The notes: generated from the letters alone by a model not told the origin. Numbered from the stretch's first letter, positions 1 through 8,361 are shown. The stretch is DNA of 14,426 nt from Poronia punctata (GCA_022579005.1 MU401949.1:1-14426); one strand, 5' to 3'. A program made the numbers and translations.

Positions 1-440
1 CTTTTTTATTTTTAATTATTTATAAATTTAGTTTAATTATTAGCTAGTTTTTTTAGTTTTTATTGCTTATTTTTAGTATTAAGTTTATTAAGCTTATTTA
101 TATTATTGCTAGTTATTTGCTTAGTAATTATAAACTATATTTAGTTTTTAGTTTAAATCTTTTTATTAAATATTGCATTATAACTTAAAAATATAAAAAT
201 AAAAAAGTATAAAAGTTTAAATAATAAAATAGTTATAAAGTAATGTTGTTAGTAATTTTAAAAACTAAATATATTAAATAACTTTTATTTAATTAGCTAA
301 GTAAGTAACTAAACTAGCTAAAAAAATTAAAAAAAATATAACTAGCAAAGCTTTAGCTATTAGTTAGTATAGCTTTAGCTAATAAGTAGTTTATATGCAA
401 ATAGCTTAGTAAATAGGTTTTTTAGCTAGGTGCCCTATTA
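1..440 (-). repeat. Repeat copy A (inverted, cut by window start)
   Basis: The reverse complement of this stretch aligns along its length with 13,445-13,880. It starts at AGGGCACCTAGCT (428-436 region on the plus strand) and includes matching stretches such as AAAATT followed by CTTTATAACTA and AAAGATTTAAACTAAAAACTAA. Differences are mostly C/T and G/A, as expected for RIP. Upstream of the GGGCACC end the two copies can no longer be aligned with certainty, so an element end or an old junction lies near 436-450. The copy continues past the left edge of the window. Confidence 0.75.
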
Positions 441-2630
441 TACTAAGTTTATATATAATAATAGTTAATATGCTATTATAAGCTATTTATTATTTAAAGC
501 GCTATATATATACTATTTATAAATTATTAAATATATATTATAGCAGCTTTAATTTAATATTTAAAAAGTAAAAAAAAGCTATAGTAAATAAAAGCTATAT
601 ATTATATAGTTTATAAATATTAAAAATAAGTAATAAAGTTAATAAAAAATATTAAAATAAGCATTATATACTAAAAAAGTTTTATATAAGTAATATAGTA
701 AAGCTATTAATAATATATTTTAAGTTTAAATATTAAAAGAAACTAGCTTTTATATATATTTAAATTTAAGTTTTTAAAAAATAAAACCTTAAGCATACTA
801 AATTTAATTACTTAAATTTTATTTTTAAGTTTATAATATATTTTTTATATTATTGTTTAAGCTATAAATAAACTAACTAAAAGCTGCTAATAAAATAGCG
901 CTGCTTAAGTTAAAAAATAAGCAAAAAAATAAGTAATAAAAATATTATTTAGTATTAAAAAAACTAAAGTAAATAAAAATATTTAATAAAATAAAAAAGC
1001 TAGCTAATAAAATATAATATTTAAAAGCTAGCTAATTACTTAGCAAATATAAGCTATTTGCTAAGCTAATATAAAAAAAAAGTTAAAAAGTTTATATTAA
1101 GTAAAATAATAAATAAAATAGTTATATTAATATATAAGCACTAAAAGTTATAAAAATATAAAATTTAGTTAATAAAAAATAGTAAGCTATTATTAAGTAG
1201 TTAACTAAGTTATAATATTATAAAAACTAAAAACTTATATATAAAAAACTTATAATAACTTTAAACTAACTTATTAATAATAAAAATAATATTATTAAAG
1301 TAAAAGGTTAGCAAAAAAAGCTAAATAGTAGCTAAAAAAGCAAAGACTTTACTATAGTATTAAAGCAGCTTTAGCTAAAATTTAATAATATAGTTTAATA
1401 ACTAATATATATAAAAGCAATAATAAAAGTTAAAATAACTTTTTAAATAAAAAGCTTTTAAAAAGCTTTGCTAATGCTTAAAAAAGTTTTAAAACCTTTA
1501 TTAGCAAACTATTTTTAAAAGTTTAGCTTTTTATTAGTAAGTTTTATAATAAGCATATATAACTAATATAAGCAAGCGTTAAAGTTATTAAAAAGCTATT
1601 TTAATATTTTTAAAAAAGTATAAAAAACTAAGCTTTTTATAAGATATTATTAAAGTTGCTAGCTAAAGGCTTTTTTACTAATAAAAAACTAGTAAAGTAT
1701 TAGCAACTAAGCTAGTAAATAGTTAGTAAAAAGTATAAATAATAAAAAAAGCAATAATAATAGTTAATAAATATTAAATAAAAACTATTTTTTAATAAAA
1801 AGCAGTATAATGTACGTTTTTATTTTTATATTGTATAAAAACTAGCTTTTTTTAAAAAGCAACTACTTCTTAAAAAGCTAAACTTATTTTTTTAAGCAAA
1901 ATATATAATAGCTAATATAAATAATAATATTATTAAATAAAGTAGCTTTTTTATTATTAGCAAAGTTAGCTTAATAGTTTTGCTAAATAATTTATATATA
2001 AATATATATATAAGCAATATTTACTATAATTTTTTAAGCTACACTTATTAAAGTGAAATAAATCTATATAACTAATATTTAATAAAAACTATAAGTAACA
2101 AGGTAGTAAATATATAAAGCAACAATTAATATATTTTTTTTATAAAAAGCATAGTTAGTATTACTAAGTTAATAAAAGCAATAAATATAAAAATTAAAGT
2201 ATATATTTAAAGCATAGTGCTAATAAAGCTTTTTACTAAGCATAAAATAGGTTTTAGCTTACTATTACTAAGTTTATAGTTAAAGTTTAAAATAATATAA
2301 TTTAAAAATAACTAGCTAAAACTTGCATTAAAAATATAAAAGTATATAAAGTTAAAGCAAAAAAGCTTTAAAAGCAGCATTATAATAACTGCTTAGTAAA
2401 AAATTAAATAAAATAAGCAATATTAAAAAACCTAAAATTTAAAAATAAAGTTATAAAATTTTTAAAAAATAAAGCAAATTAATAAAAACTAAAGAAATAA
2501 GTAAAAGTATAGCAATAAGCTATAAAAAGTAATTTAATTAACTAAAATTAAAAGCAAGCCTAACTAGTAAATATACTTATAAATAATAAAATTGCTAAAA
2601 ACTAGCAACTTAAAAAAAGGAATATAATAA

Positions 2631-2857
2631 AGCACTTATTTATAAGACTTACTAGCTGCACTATAAGCATATAAATTATATATAAGCTAAACCTACGCTA
2701 ATTATTAGCTATAGTTTAGCTAGTTATACTCTTTTTTATCCTTTTAGCTAGCCTAGTTATTTACTTAGTTAACTAGATAAAAGTTATTTAATATACTTAG
2801 TTTTTAAAATTGCTAGCAACATTACTTTATAACTACTTTATTACTTAAACCCTTATA
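2631..2857 (+). repeat. Repeat copy B (short, truncated)
   Basis: This copy aligns with the first part of the copies at 9,889 and 13,445: it has TTAGCTAGTTATAC (with small changes), TTTTTAAAATTGCTAG and CTTTATAACTACTTTATTA in the same order. Similarity stops after about 2,857, where the other copies go on for a further 350 bases, so it is truncated at its downstream end. It keeps two GTTATTTA direct repeats (2,756-2,763 and 2,783-2,790) with 19 bases between them. Copy C has lost one of these repeats and the spacer. Confidence 0.7.
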
Positions 2858-3395
2858 GTTTAATATACTAATTAAGTATATAAACTTATATTAACTAATA
2901 TAAAAACCTTATTAATATATTATATTTAAAGTAAATAAAAAAAAAGTATTTAAAAGTTTAAAATATATAAAATATAAGTAAATATTATACTTAGTATTTA
3001 CTTTTAATTGTTTTACATTATTTTTTATATATTAGTACCTTTATTTTATATAGTCTACTTATCTTTATAACTAGCAAATCTATATATAGTAAAAACCTAT
3101 TAAAAACAAGCAAAACTAAACTTTTTTTTTAAACTTATAACTATAATAACTTTTGTTAATTTATAAAATATAAAGTTATATATAATTTTAGTATATTAGG
3201 CATGCTATAATAAATATAAATAAAAAAGGAAAAACTTAATATTTATTTTATTAATTTAATTATATATATTTTAAGTTTTTGCTAAAAAAGTAAGTATATA
3301 TATTTTTTAATAATTAAATTTTAAAAAATAGGTATACGTTAAGTACTTATATAATATAAAAGCTAATAATAGCCATTATATACCTTTATTTTTAA

Positions 3396-3906
3396 TAGAT
3401 ATTAGACCATATTATAGTCATGTTATGTATTGTTAAACATGTTGAGTTTTGGTGTAAAACATCGTGGTGCTCGTTTCTAATGGGTCCCCACTGTACATAC
3501 CTCCCGACCACTGGAGCTTAAACCATATGTGCTCTCTGCGTATAATGCAACCACGTCCTAGGGACCTCGTTGTCGGTAGTTAATAGGTTTCAGACAGGGC
3601 TACGTGCCAGCCTGGCAAGAGTTGAGTATCCCCATCAAGAGGTTAGATACCAAGTATCTCTGACAGCACCAGAGAGTTCTATTACCAGGAGTAACAAACC
3701 ACGGGTGGCCGTTGGAGTTATCAGTAGATATGGGCAAATGTGAATTGCGGAGGGCTGACACTATATCCCTATCATCTAACATAGCTACCGCCCAGAAGTG
3801 ACCACGCCACGGCATAGTACCGTACAACCATACTCTACATACTTTGCTATCGGTCTGCCTAGGCTCAGATCCAATTTAAAATACCCCTAAGCCAACGACG
3901 GAGAAC
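3396..3906. other. Left island edge and upstream region of the F-box-like gene
   Basis: Base composition changes within a few tens of bases near 3,395-3,430, from almost pure A/T to ordinary mixed sequence rich in the TC, CC and GA steps missing to the left. Just before the gene at 3,907 there is a CCAAT pentamer (3,871-3,875) followed by a TTTAAAAT stretch, 25-36 bases before the ATG. They could be a promoter element, but the spacing to the ATG is short, so this is weak. Apart from the doubtful ORF at 3,600-3,827 I see no RNA gene, repeat or clear coding signal. Confidence 0.4.
3600..3827 (-). CDS. Doubtful small ORF, 75 residues
   Basis: An open frame of 75 residues runs away from the gene at 3,907, leaving 79 bases between the two start codons. 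The predicted peptide is rich in Trp and Cys (for example WRGHF near the start and LWCCQRY around residues 52-58). It has no signal peptide, no clear membrane segment and no motif I recognise. Third codon positions show no strong bias. At this length in mixed-composition DNA a chance ORF is quite possible. It could also be one exon of a larger broken gene cut off by the AT-rich block. No function is proposed. Confidence 0.2.
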   Translation of the reverse strand: MYGTMPWRGHFWAVAMLDDRDIVSALRNSHLPISTDNSNGHPWFVTPGNRTLWCCQRYLVSNLLMGILNSCQAGT

Positions 3907-5298
3907 ATGTCGCCTCATAGGCTCAGCGCAGCAGTGCCGACGCATTCTGTTCCAGGGTCTCGCGGAAAGGAAAAGAGCAAAGTGGAAAACCTAGCTACAG
4001 CGGCACAGGCAGAGGAGCAGGTAAAGAAGCAGGAGAAGAAGCAGAGAGCCGACGTTTTGCGAAACATAAAGACCCGGTATGCGAGACACTGCGAGTGCCC
4101 AACGTCAATCGAAGAAAGCAGTATTGCTCAGGTGGCTCGATTTCCTCCCAAGAGATCACCTTACCCTGCACATGATGATACTTATAGAAAGCGAAGAAAA
4201 ATGGAAAACTGCAGCCCTAGACCGCTGTTGGTAGAGACAACGCCACCCGGAAAGAAAAATGCACGCCGGAAGGAAACCTGGGACAAAGAGCCGAGCGTCG
4301 AGCAACATACCTCGCCCTACGGCATGCTGGCTGGTTCTTCACTCGCAATCTGGAATAAAGGCGGGGAGATGGGGTCCCTGGGTGGGCTGCCGACAGAGAT
4401 CCGCGATGAGATCCTGCGTTACATCTTGCTATGGCCTAAAGAGATCGTAGTTTTCCACGGTTGGTCGTATGTGTACCCACGCCGCCGTCCACACTTGGAG
4501 CTGTCCATCCTGTCCACTTGCCAGACGTTACGTACCGAGGGGCTGCGCATCTTATTTGGAGAGAACACCTTCACCTACCACCTGCGGAACCCTAAGCGAT
4601 CACACAAAGATACAAAACCGGTAATAGACGGTGTTTTTCGACACTGCGAAGTGCCTATCAACGAGTACGGACACTTGATGCGTCATGTCAAGGTTAAGGT
4701 CGAGGGCAACCGCCTCGGAAATAGCGATGTTCGCGGAGACTTTGAGAGAGCCGTCTTTAAATTCCTCGGAGGGCATGGACTAAAACGCCCGGCTACCTTA
4801 CGCACTCTCACATTCGAGATTCCTGCCGTGCGTGGTTCGGATCCATCGTCACACCCCCAAGATATGCGGCAGAATCATGTTCCCATCTGTGACTATTTGA
4901 GAAAGGATTCCAAAGTCGGTCAGGCTCTCTTACAGCTCCAGATCCAGTGGGTATACATTCTGGCCCAGGATGGAGAAGGGGACTGGTGGAATTCTACCAT
5001 CGACCTCCGTTACCTCTTTAAAGATAAGCAGATGATGATTGAGTATACGAAACTTAATAAAGTCAAAAAACAGAAGTCGAGAAACCATATGGGAGATGGG
5101 AACAGCCCTATCGTGAGGGTAGAACGCCCCCTTTACCGACCCAAGGACGTCAAAGCGATGGAGGATCACTGGGACTGCCAGGTAGCGAGGGCTATTGCAA
5201 AGCTCCATAATCTGTCCTGGCGTATCGAGGGTTTAGTGCTTGACCCTGATTGTGCTGTCGGTAAGCTGGGATTGTGGCGACCTGTCTCTACTTTCTAG
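3907..5298 (+). CDS. Fungal F-box-like (LPTEIRDEIL) domain protein, 463 residues
   Basis: This is an intact intronless gene; the start has A at -3 and the frame closes with TAG. Three parts can be seen. The first 60 residues are charged, with a likely short coiled coil (about 27-57, KKQEKKQR near 40-47). A basic stretch with a candidate nuclear signal, RKRRK, lies at 94-98. A central domain starts at LPTEIRDEILRYIL (161-174) and continues through ILSTCQTLRTEG to ILFGENTF (about 215-222). The pairing of LPxEIRxEI with a 'TC..LR.EG..ILFGENTF' segment is typical of the large family of fungus-specific F-box-like proteins (DUF7730/2EXR type). Most of these are uncharacterised and often lineage-specific. 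The remaining 240 residues match nothing I recognise and may carry the partner-binding part. No signal peptide or membrane segment is seen. F-box proteins usually link substrates to SCF ubiquitin ligases, but that role is only an inference here. The gene shows no RIP-type decay although the AT-rich block lies 0.5 kb away. Confidence 0.8.
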   Translation: MSPHRLSAAVPTHSVPGSRGKEKSKVENLATAAQAEEQVKKQEKKQRADVLRNIKTRYARHCECPTSIEESSIAQVARFPPKRSPYPAHDDTYRKRRKMENCSPRPLLVETTPPGKKNARRKETWDKEPSVEQHTSPYGMLAGSSLAIWNKGGEMGSLGGLPTEIRDEILRYILLWPKEIVVFHGWSYVYPRRRPHLELSILSTCQTLRTEGLRILFGENTFTYHLRNPKRSHKDTKPVIDGVFRHCEVPINEYGHLMRHVKVKVEGNRLGNSDVRGDFERAVFKFLGGHGLKRPATLRTLTFEIPAVRGSDPSSHPQDMRQNHVPICDYLRKDSKVGQALLQLQIQWVYILAQDGEGDWWNSTIDLRYLFKDKQMMIEYTKLNKVKKQKSRNHMGDGNSPIVRVERPLYRPKDVKAMEDHWDCQVARAIAKLHNLSWRIEGLVLDPDCAVGKLGLWRPVSTF

Positions 5299-5753
5299 CT
5301 AGCCACAGTGCTAGCATAACACGAGGCCCTATGCTGATACATTGGAGACCAATGCTACAAAAGCAGCTAGCCATTAACAATATGTGATGGCCTCGACGCA
5401 GGAAAGCACATGGGCGCATGAAGTGAGGACTGGATGGGGCCTGGCAGAGCGTGACTGGAGAAAACGTCAGAGAACAGGGGCCCTAGGGTCACTGAACGGT
5501 CTCAAGTCGAGAACGGGCCATTGCGGGCCTCAAAAGAGAGGACGACGGGGCTGAAAGAGAGGTCGGCAGAGGCTGTTTACAGGACATGGGCCATGCGATT
5601 CATTTGATAGAGATCAGGGCTACATCAGGTCTCCAGGGTTATCTAAAGGGTAGATACTTGTAGGAGCGGAAGCTGCACCACCGATCGGCCACATCTGAGG
5701 GGCCCCTGCGGAAGGGCTTGGTTGTTGCTTGTCTTCGACTGCGACTCTGAAAG
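5299..5753. other. Gene-free, purine-rich spacer
   Basis: No convincing ORF or RNA gene is seen here. From 5,401 to 5,580 the plus strand is two-thirds purine (120 of 180 by hand count), unlike the genes on either side. Short GC-rich palindromes occur, such as CCCTAGGG at 5,481-5,488 and AGGGGCCCCT at 5,698-5,707. GCTAGC appears twice just after the stop codon of the upstream gene. The first part should hold the 3' untranslated region of the F-box-like gene. The last part could be the promoter of the small ORF that follows. Confidence 0.4.
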
Positions 5754-5849
5754 ATGAGTGAGGACGATTGCAGCGATGTTACCGGAAATTCTCATTTGAT
5801 GCCATTACATACAGCCGTAGCTTTCATCGTTTGATTTCATGCGTGATTC

Positions 5850-6056
5850 ATGCTGGACGAGAGTCTGTGGCGGTTGCAAGATATTCGTGCTCAGATAGTA
5901 AACATGGCCTTCTCGGATATCGCCTTCCCCGAGGACGGAGTCGACATATGTACTATCCTCCAGCAACACCCATCTACAGGCGTGCCATGTGTCGTTCTTG
6001 GCGGTATTATATTCGGTGGTATGCTGTCCCCCACGAAAGTGGTACAGCTAGAGTGA
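5850..6056 (+). CDS. Small hypothetical ORF, 68 residues, possibly the last exon of a longer gene
   Basis: The frame gives a protein-like peptide: an acidic first half (SDIAFPEDGVDI around residues 21-32), then a hydrophobic stretch VPCVVLGGIIFGGML (about 44-58) that could be a short membrane segment or a buried core. Codon use in the first half favours C or G at third positions. The ATG context is poor (T at -3). A better ATG at 5,754 (A at -3) opens the same frame for 26 codons before TGA at 5,832 and a second TGA at 5,844. A 45-base GTAGCT...AG candidate intron would remove both stops and keep the frame, but its branch point is weak. The ORF converges on the polymerase gene with 23 bases between the two stop codons. 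It may be a real small gene, a broken gene remnant or only the untranslated tail of its neighbour. I recognise no family. Confidence 0.3.
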   Translation: MLDESLWRLQDIRAQIVNMAFSDIAFPEDGVDICTILQQHPSTGVPCVVLGGIIFGGMLSPTKVVQLE

Positions 6057-6079
6057 TTACCCGCCGGCGTTCACAGCAC

Positions 6080-7869
6080 TTACATTCCCACGTGAGCACC
6101 CCGGCCCGCCTTGATTGTGACCTTGGAGACATCTAATGTCTCAGCGTCCACTAAGACAATTTCTCCCGTGGAAGAAAACGATGGAACTGCGATCAGCCGT
6201 ACAGTCTGCCCGTTCTCACCGTGGATCAGCTTCGTGCCAAACTTGGGCTGGCAACCGACGAAATACAGATGTGGGCATGTGTGGATGACGAAAGGGTCAT
6301 CATCCTGGAAAGGATAGCTCCCTATACAAGCAAGCGTTAGTAGCGCTTCTGCCTGAACTGCATCTGTAGGGCATTGTGGTGATAGTAGGTCTGGGACAAA
6401 CATGAGTATAAATGCACGGGTTGACACCTACATAACGTGTCCGGTGCTGTCGGCGCACAGCACTGCCATCTACAAGTAGCCTCCATCATGCCTAGGCGGT
6501 CGTCGCTGGAGAGATATTTAAAGATGTCGTCGATATTCTGACCACCAGTGCCCAGAACCCGCCACCCCTCTATCTCGCCCTCCCAAGGGTTTGTCACAGT
6601 GTCCAACCAGCCGGGCTCAGACGTGCTATAGCCGGTTGTGAAGGCCCTTGAAAGTGGAAACATAGCTGGATGTATCGGCTGTTGTGGATAGCTGGCGTTT
6701 GCGGGATCCCGAGCACCAGGCATCACTGTCACGGGCATGGCGGGAAGCAGGGCGGAAAGGAAGTCGTCGAGGAGCCGGGATGGTAAAGCGTTGTAGGAGC
6801 TGCTATCGTAGCCGTATTTCTTCTGGTCTGTCTTTTCTGTTTGATCATCTCCTGTCGGTCGTCTGTATTCAGGAGAGACCGAATTGCCCGCAATGATGAG
6901 CCGGCTGATGTGCGATAACTTGCGTTGGGCAGCAGGGCTCAGGGCCTCGCCTAGGAGATATTCTAGTAAGAGATCTAGTTCAGTCGAGTGGCTCGCGCCG
7001 TGATCATCGCCTGAGAATCCTAGCCCGGACACTATGGCGATCTTGCCGCCGCGACCATTTGCCTGGGTATATGTCATCGCCTGGTCTCCGTCCCCCGCCA
7101 TTCCAGTAGAGGTTGTATCCCCCTGGCCGACGGGGTTTGAGACTGCCCACCGGCCTGGCTGTGGTGGTAAATCTGCGAATTTTAGATCAACTACTTCTAG
7201 TTCGCCATTGACATTCTCCGTGCCCATAACAGCGACGATGCATCCCGTAACCAGGACAACGTCGCTTAGAATATCGCCCACCAAGCGTATCCTGCCCGAC
7301 TCGTCTTCCAGAGTCACAGCATCAGTCCCGTCGTCCGCGTAATACTTATTATTTGAGACAGGCGCTGATATCCATCGCTACGGATGAATAAGTTGGTTAG
7401 CTCCTTGACGAGTGAATATGCTGTGTTTGATAGAGTCACTGACGTACGTCTTTAGAGACGTCCTCGAGGATGTTGGGCTTCAGGGCCATCTCCATGTACA
7501 CGGTGCCAGAAACCCAGCATAGCTCACCCTGTCGTATATCGAGGACTCGGTCGGCCTTCCTGACGGGCTCGTTGCCGATAACGACGCCGTCCCAAGCTGC
7601 CAGTGCCTTCTGCTCGACGGCTGGCTTGATCTTGGTGAGGCGCAGAAAGTACATGTCGGCGAACTGCTGTTGATATGACTTTTCCTTATTCAATGCAAAG
7701 GAGTGGAGGGGGCGATAATCCAATGCAACTCGTTCAAGCCCATGTTCCATCTCGCCCCTAAGCCAAAAGTTAACGCTGCTTCCTTTCTTATATACCGATG
7801 CCTGTTGAAGGATAAGACGCACGTAGGCTTGCGAAGCAGATTGCCCTCGACCTCGTCTAAAGGAGACAT
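6080..7869 (-). CDS. POLD2: DNA polymerase delta subunit 2 (small B-subunit), four exons, 514 residues
   Basis: This is the B-subunit of DNA polymerase delta (human POLD2, budding yeast POL31/HYS2, fission yeast cdc1). In the nucleus it joins the catalytic subunit to the third subunit for lagging-strand synthesis and repair. Exons are 7,869-7,823, 7,757-7,448, 7,377-6,432 and 6,321-6,080; they total 1,545 bases in one frame. The family is recognised from SYQQQFADMYFLRL (43-56), LKPNILEDVSKD and RWISAP across intron 2, TLEDESGRIRL (141-151) and LVTGCIVAVMGTEN in the OB fold. The inactive phosphoesterase domain has GKIAIVSGL (230-238), ISRLIIAGN (276-284), PVTVMPGARDP (334-344), PQQPIHP (350-356), GTGGQNIDD and CAPTAPDTLWSYPFQDDDPF (up to 445). 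Length is normal for fungi. The ATG at 7,869 has A at -3 and begins MSPLDEVEGNLLRKPT; an in-frame ATG 13 bases... further upstream at 7,908 is possible but less likely. No stop or frameshift is seen. RWQCC before APTAPDTLW (about 422-426) looks unlike the usual family sequence there. A GTAAGT overlaps the stop codon, so an extra last exon cannot be fully excluded. Confidence 0.93.
6322..6431 (-). other. Intron 3 of the polymerase delta subunit gene (110 bases)
   Basis: The donor is GTAGGT, the branch point is CTAAC 15-20 bases before the end, and the acceptor is TATAG. It splits a Trp codon (T|GG), so APTAPDTL joins to W-SYPFQDDDPF and the most conserved C-terminal motif of the family is restored. 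It is longer than the other two introns but within the usual fungal range. Confidence 0.93.
7378..7447 (-). other. Intron 2 of the polymerase delta subunit gene (70 bases)
   Basis: The donor is GTACGT, the branch point is GCTAAC and the acceptor is CGTAG. It lies between codons, after SKD. Its removal joins NILEDVSKD to RWISAP, which reproduces the continuous conserved segment found in fungal orthologues. Without removal the frame stops three residues after SKD. Confidence 0.92.
7758..7822 (-). other. Intron 1 of the polymerase delta subunit gene (65 bases)
   Basis: The donor is GTGCGT and the acceptor is TTAG, with a TTAAC branch-like site about 12 bases before the end. It interrupts codon 16 after its second base (AC|G, Thr). 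It is needed because the N-terminal frame (MSPLDEVEG...) runs into a stop while the conserved SYQQQF segment is in another frame. Of the nearby AG sites I tested, this one alone restores phase. It is the least certain of the three introns, because residues 17-29 encoded just after it are not conserved. Confidence 0.7.
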
Positions 7870-7942
7870 GGTGGTCCCTCCGTGCTGTTCGCCCCAGGAG
7901 TCCTGCAATGGATTTTGTAAGGGCCTTTGATTTTAAAATGGC

Positions 7943-7966
7943 GACGCTGGGTTACCAGACGCTGGT
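7943..7966. promoter_or_regulatory. Short direct repeat and dyad in the polymerase gene leader
   Basis: GACGCTGG occurs twice, at 7,943-7,950 and 7,958-7,965. The second copy is part of the dyad ACCAG-ACG-CTGGT (7,954-7,966). The site lies 74-97 bases upstream of the start codon, next to a TTTTAAAA palindrome (7,931-7,938) that could serve as a TATA-like element. It could bind a dimeric factor or be chance. Confidence 0.25.
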
Positions 7967-7988
7967 TTGCCAAGAACGCAGGTAGGTA

Positions 7989-8022
7989 ACGCGGCGTAAA
8001 CAAATAAATAAGAAAAGCGCGT
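7989..8022 (-). promoter_or_regulatory. Two ACGCG cores upstream of the polymerase gene (MCB-like)
   Basis: ACGCG occurs at 7,989-7,993 on the plus strand and as part of ACGCGC at 8,022-8,017 on the minus strand, about 120 and 150 bases before the start codon. ACGCG is the core of the MluI cell-cycle box bound by MBF-type factors, which switch on DNA replication genes at G1/S in yeasts. The position suits such control of a polymerase subunit. Two five-base matches could also arise by chance. Confidence 0.35.
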
Positions 8023-8149
8023 ACACAATACGTCTACAATATACCATAGTAGCCCCTGCAGGATACAGCCAACCATCCATAGACCATTAGCCCTACTCCA
8101 AATGGTTAAGTAGCCTTCAACACCTGCAATTGCCAACGTTTACCTGCCT

Positions 8150-8290
8150 AAGCGTTAAATACTTCTTTTCGCTATATAATTATATGCGTAACTAAATACC
8201 TTTAAATTAAAATGCAAAGCTACTTAATCCCCTCCCCTCTTTCCTTTCTTTACCGTTACCTTTTTAATTGCTATAGCTAAAGCTACTACT
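8150..8290. other. Gradual right edge of the gene island
   Basis: Unlike the left edge, composition falls off in steps. An AT-rich stretch (8,150-8,220) is followed by a C/T-rich run (8,226-8,255, containing CCCCTCCCCTC and CCTTTC) and then continuous AT-rich sequence. The C/T-rich run is full of the TC and CC steps that are nearly absent in the decayed blocks, so it seems to have escaped that mutation. Confidence 0.45.
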
Positions 8291-8340
8291 TAAAGCTAAA
8301 AACTACTTAATATAGTAGTTATAATACCTTTATTTCTTTA

Positions 8341-8361
8341 TTTACTTACTTACTTATTTAC
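8341..8361. repeat. TTAC-type tetranucleotide run
   Basis: Imperfect TTAC repeats with one TTAT interruption. A simple-sequence tract at the inner edge of the right AT block. Confidence 0.7.

Larger units (their letters stand above)
1..3395. repeat. AT-rich decayed repeat block (left), RIP-like
   Basis: This block has no ORF of useful length in any frame and is extremely AT-rich. A hand count over 1,021-1,380 gives 26 C and 31 G in 360 bases, about 16% G+C, with A well above T on the plus strand (189 to 114). Remaining C sits almost only in GCT, GCA and ACT, while TC, CC and ACA are rare, which points to directional C-to-T change on both strands. Two copies of a repeat also found in the right block lie here (1-440 inverted, 2,631-2,857 direct). 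Repeats mutated in this way are what RIP leaves in filamentous ascomycetes. The element class cannot be told from what remains. Low-complexity DNA that was never a transposon is the alternative, but the shared copies argue against it. Confidence 0.8.

Noticed and set aside
1..3395. Mitochondrial DNA as an explanation for the AT-rich blocks
   Set aside because: There are no mitochondrial genes or tRNAs, no ORFs even with UGA read as Trp are evident, and the blocks are joined to a spliced nuclear gene.
4259..4450. 63-codon plus-strand ORF inside the F-box-like gene
   Set aside because: It is a shifted frame within the larger gene, with low-complexity composition.
4930..5208. Minus-strand ORF inside the F-box-like gene
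   Set aside because: It is antisense to a long ORF with domain support and has no family resemblance.
5768..6136. 122-codon plus-strand ORF overlapping the end of the polymerase gene
   Set aside because: It is very rich in Arg, His, Tyr and Ser, overlaps the opposite coding exon, and the competing frame at 5,850 looks more protein-like.
6684..7342. Plus-strand ORFs of 70 and 102 codons opposite the third exon of the polymerase gene
   Set aside because: They lie wholly antisense to a conserved exon and have atypical composition with no recognisable domain.
7470..7930. Plus-strand ORFs of 67 and 75 codons opposite exons 1 and 2 of the polymerase gene
   Set aside because: They are antisense shadows of conserved coding sequence and intron 1.
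7939..7990. Possible plus-strand first exon (MATLGYQTLVCQER followed by GTAGGT)
   Set aside because: No downstream exon continues it before the AT-rich block, and the segment is explained by the polymerase gene leader.
7933..8136. 67-codon hydrophobic minus-strand ORF upstream of the polymerase gene
   Set aside because: It lies in the probable promoter, contains the ACGCG cores and ends 63 bases before the gene. It is probably chance, though an upstream ORF cannot be excluded.
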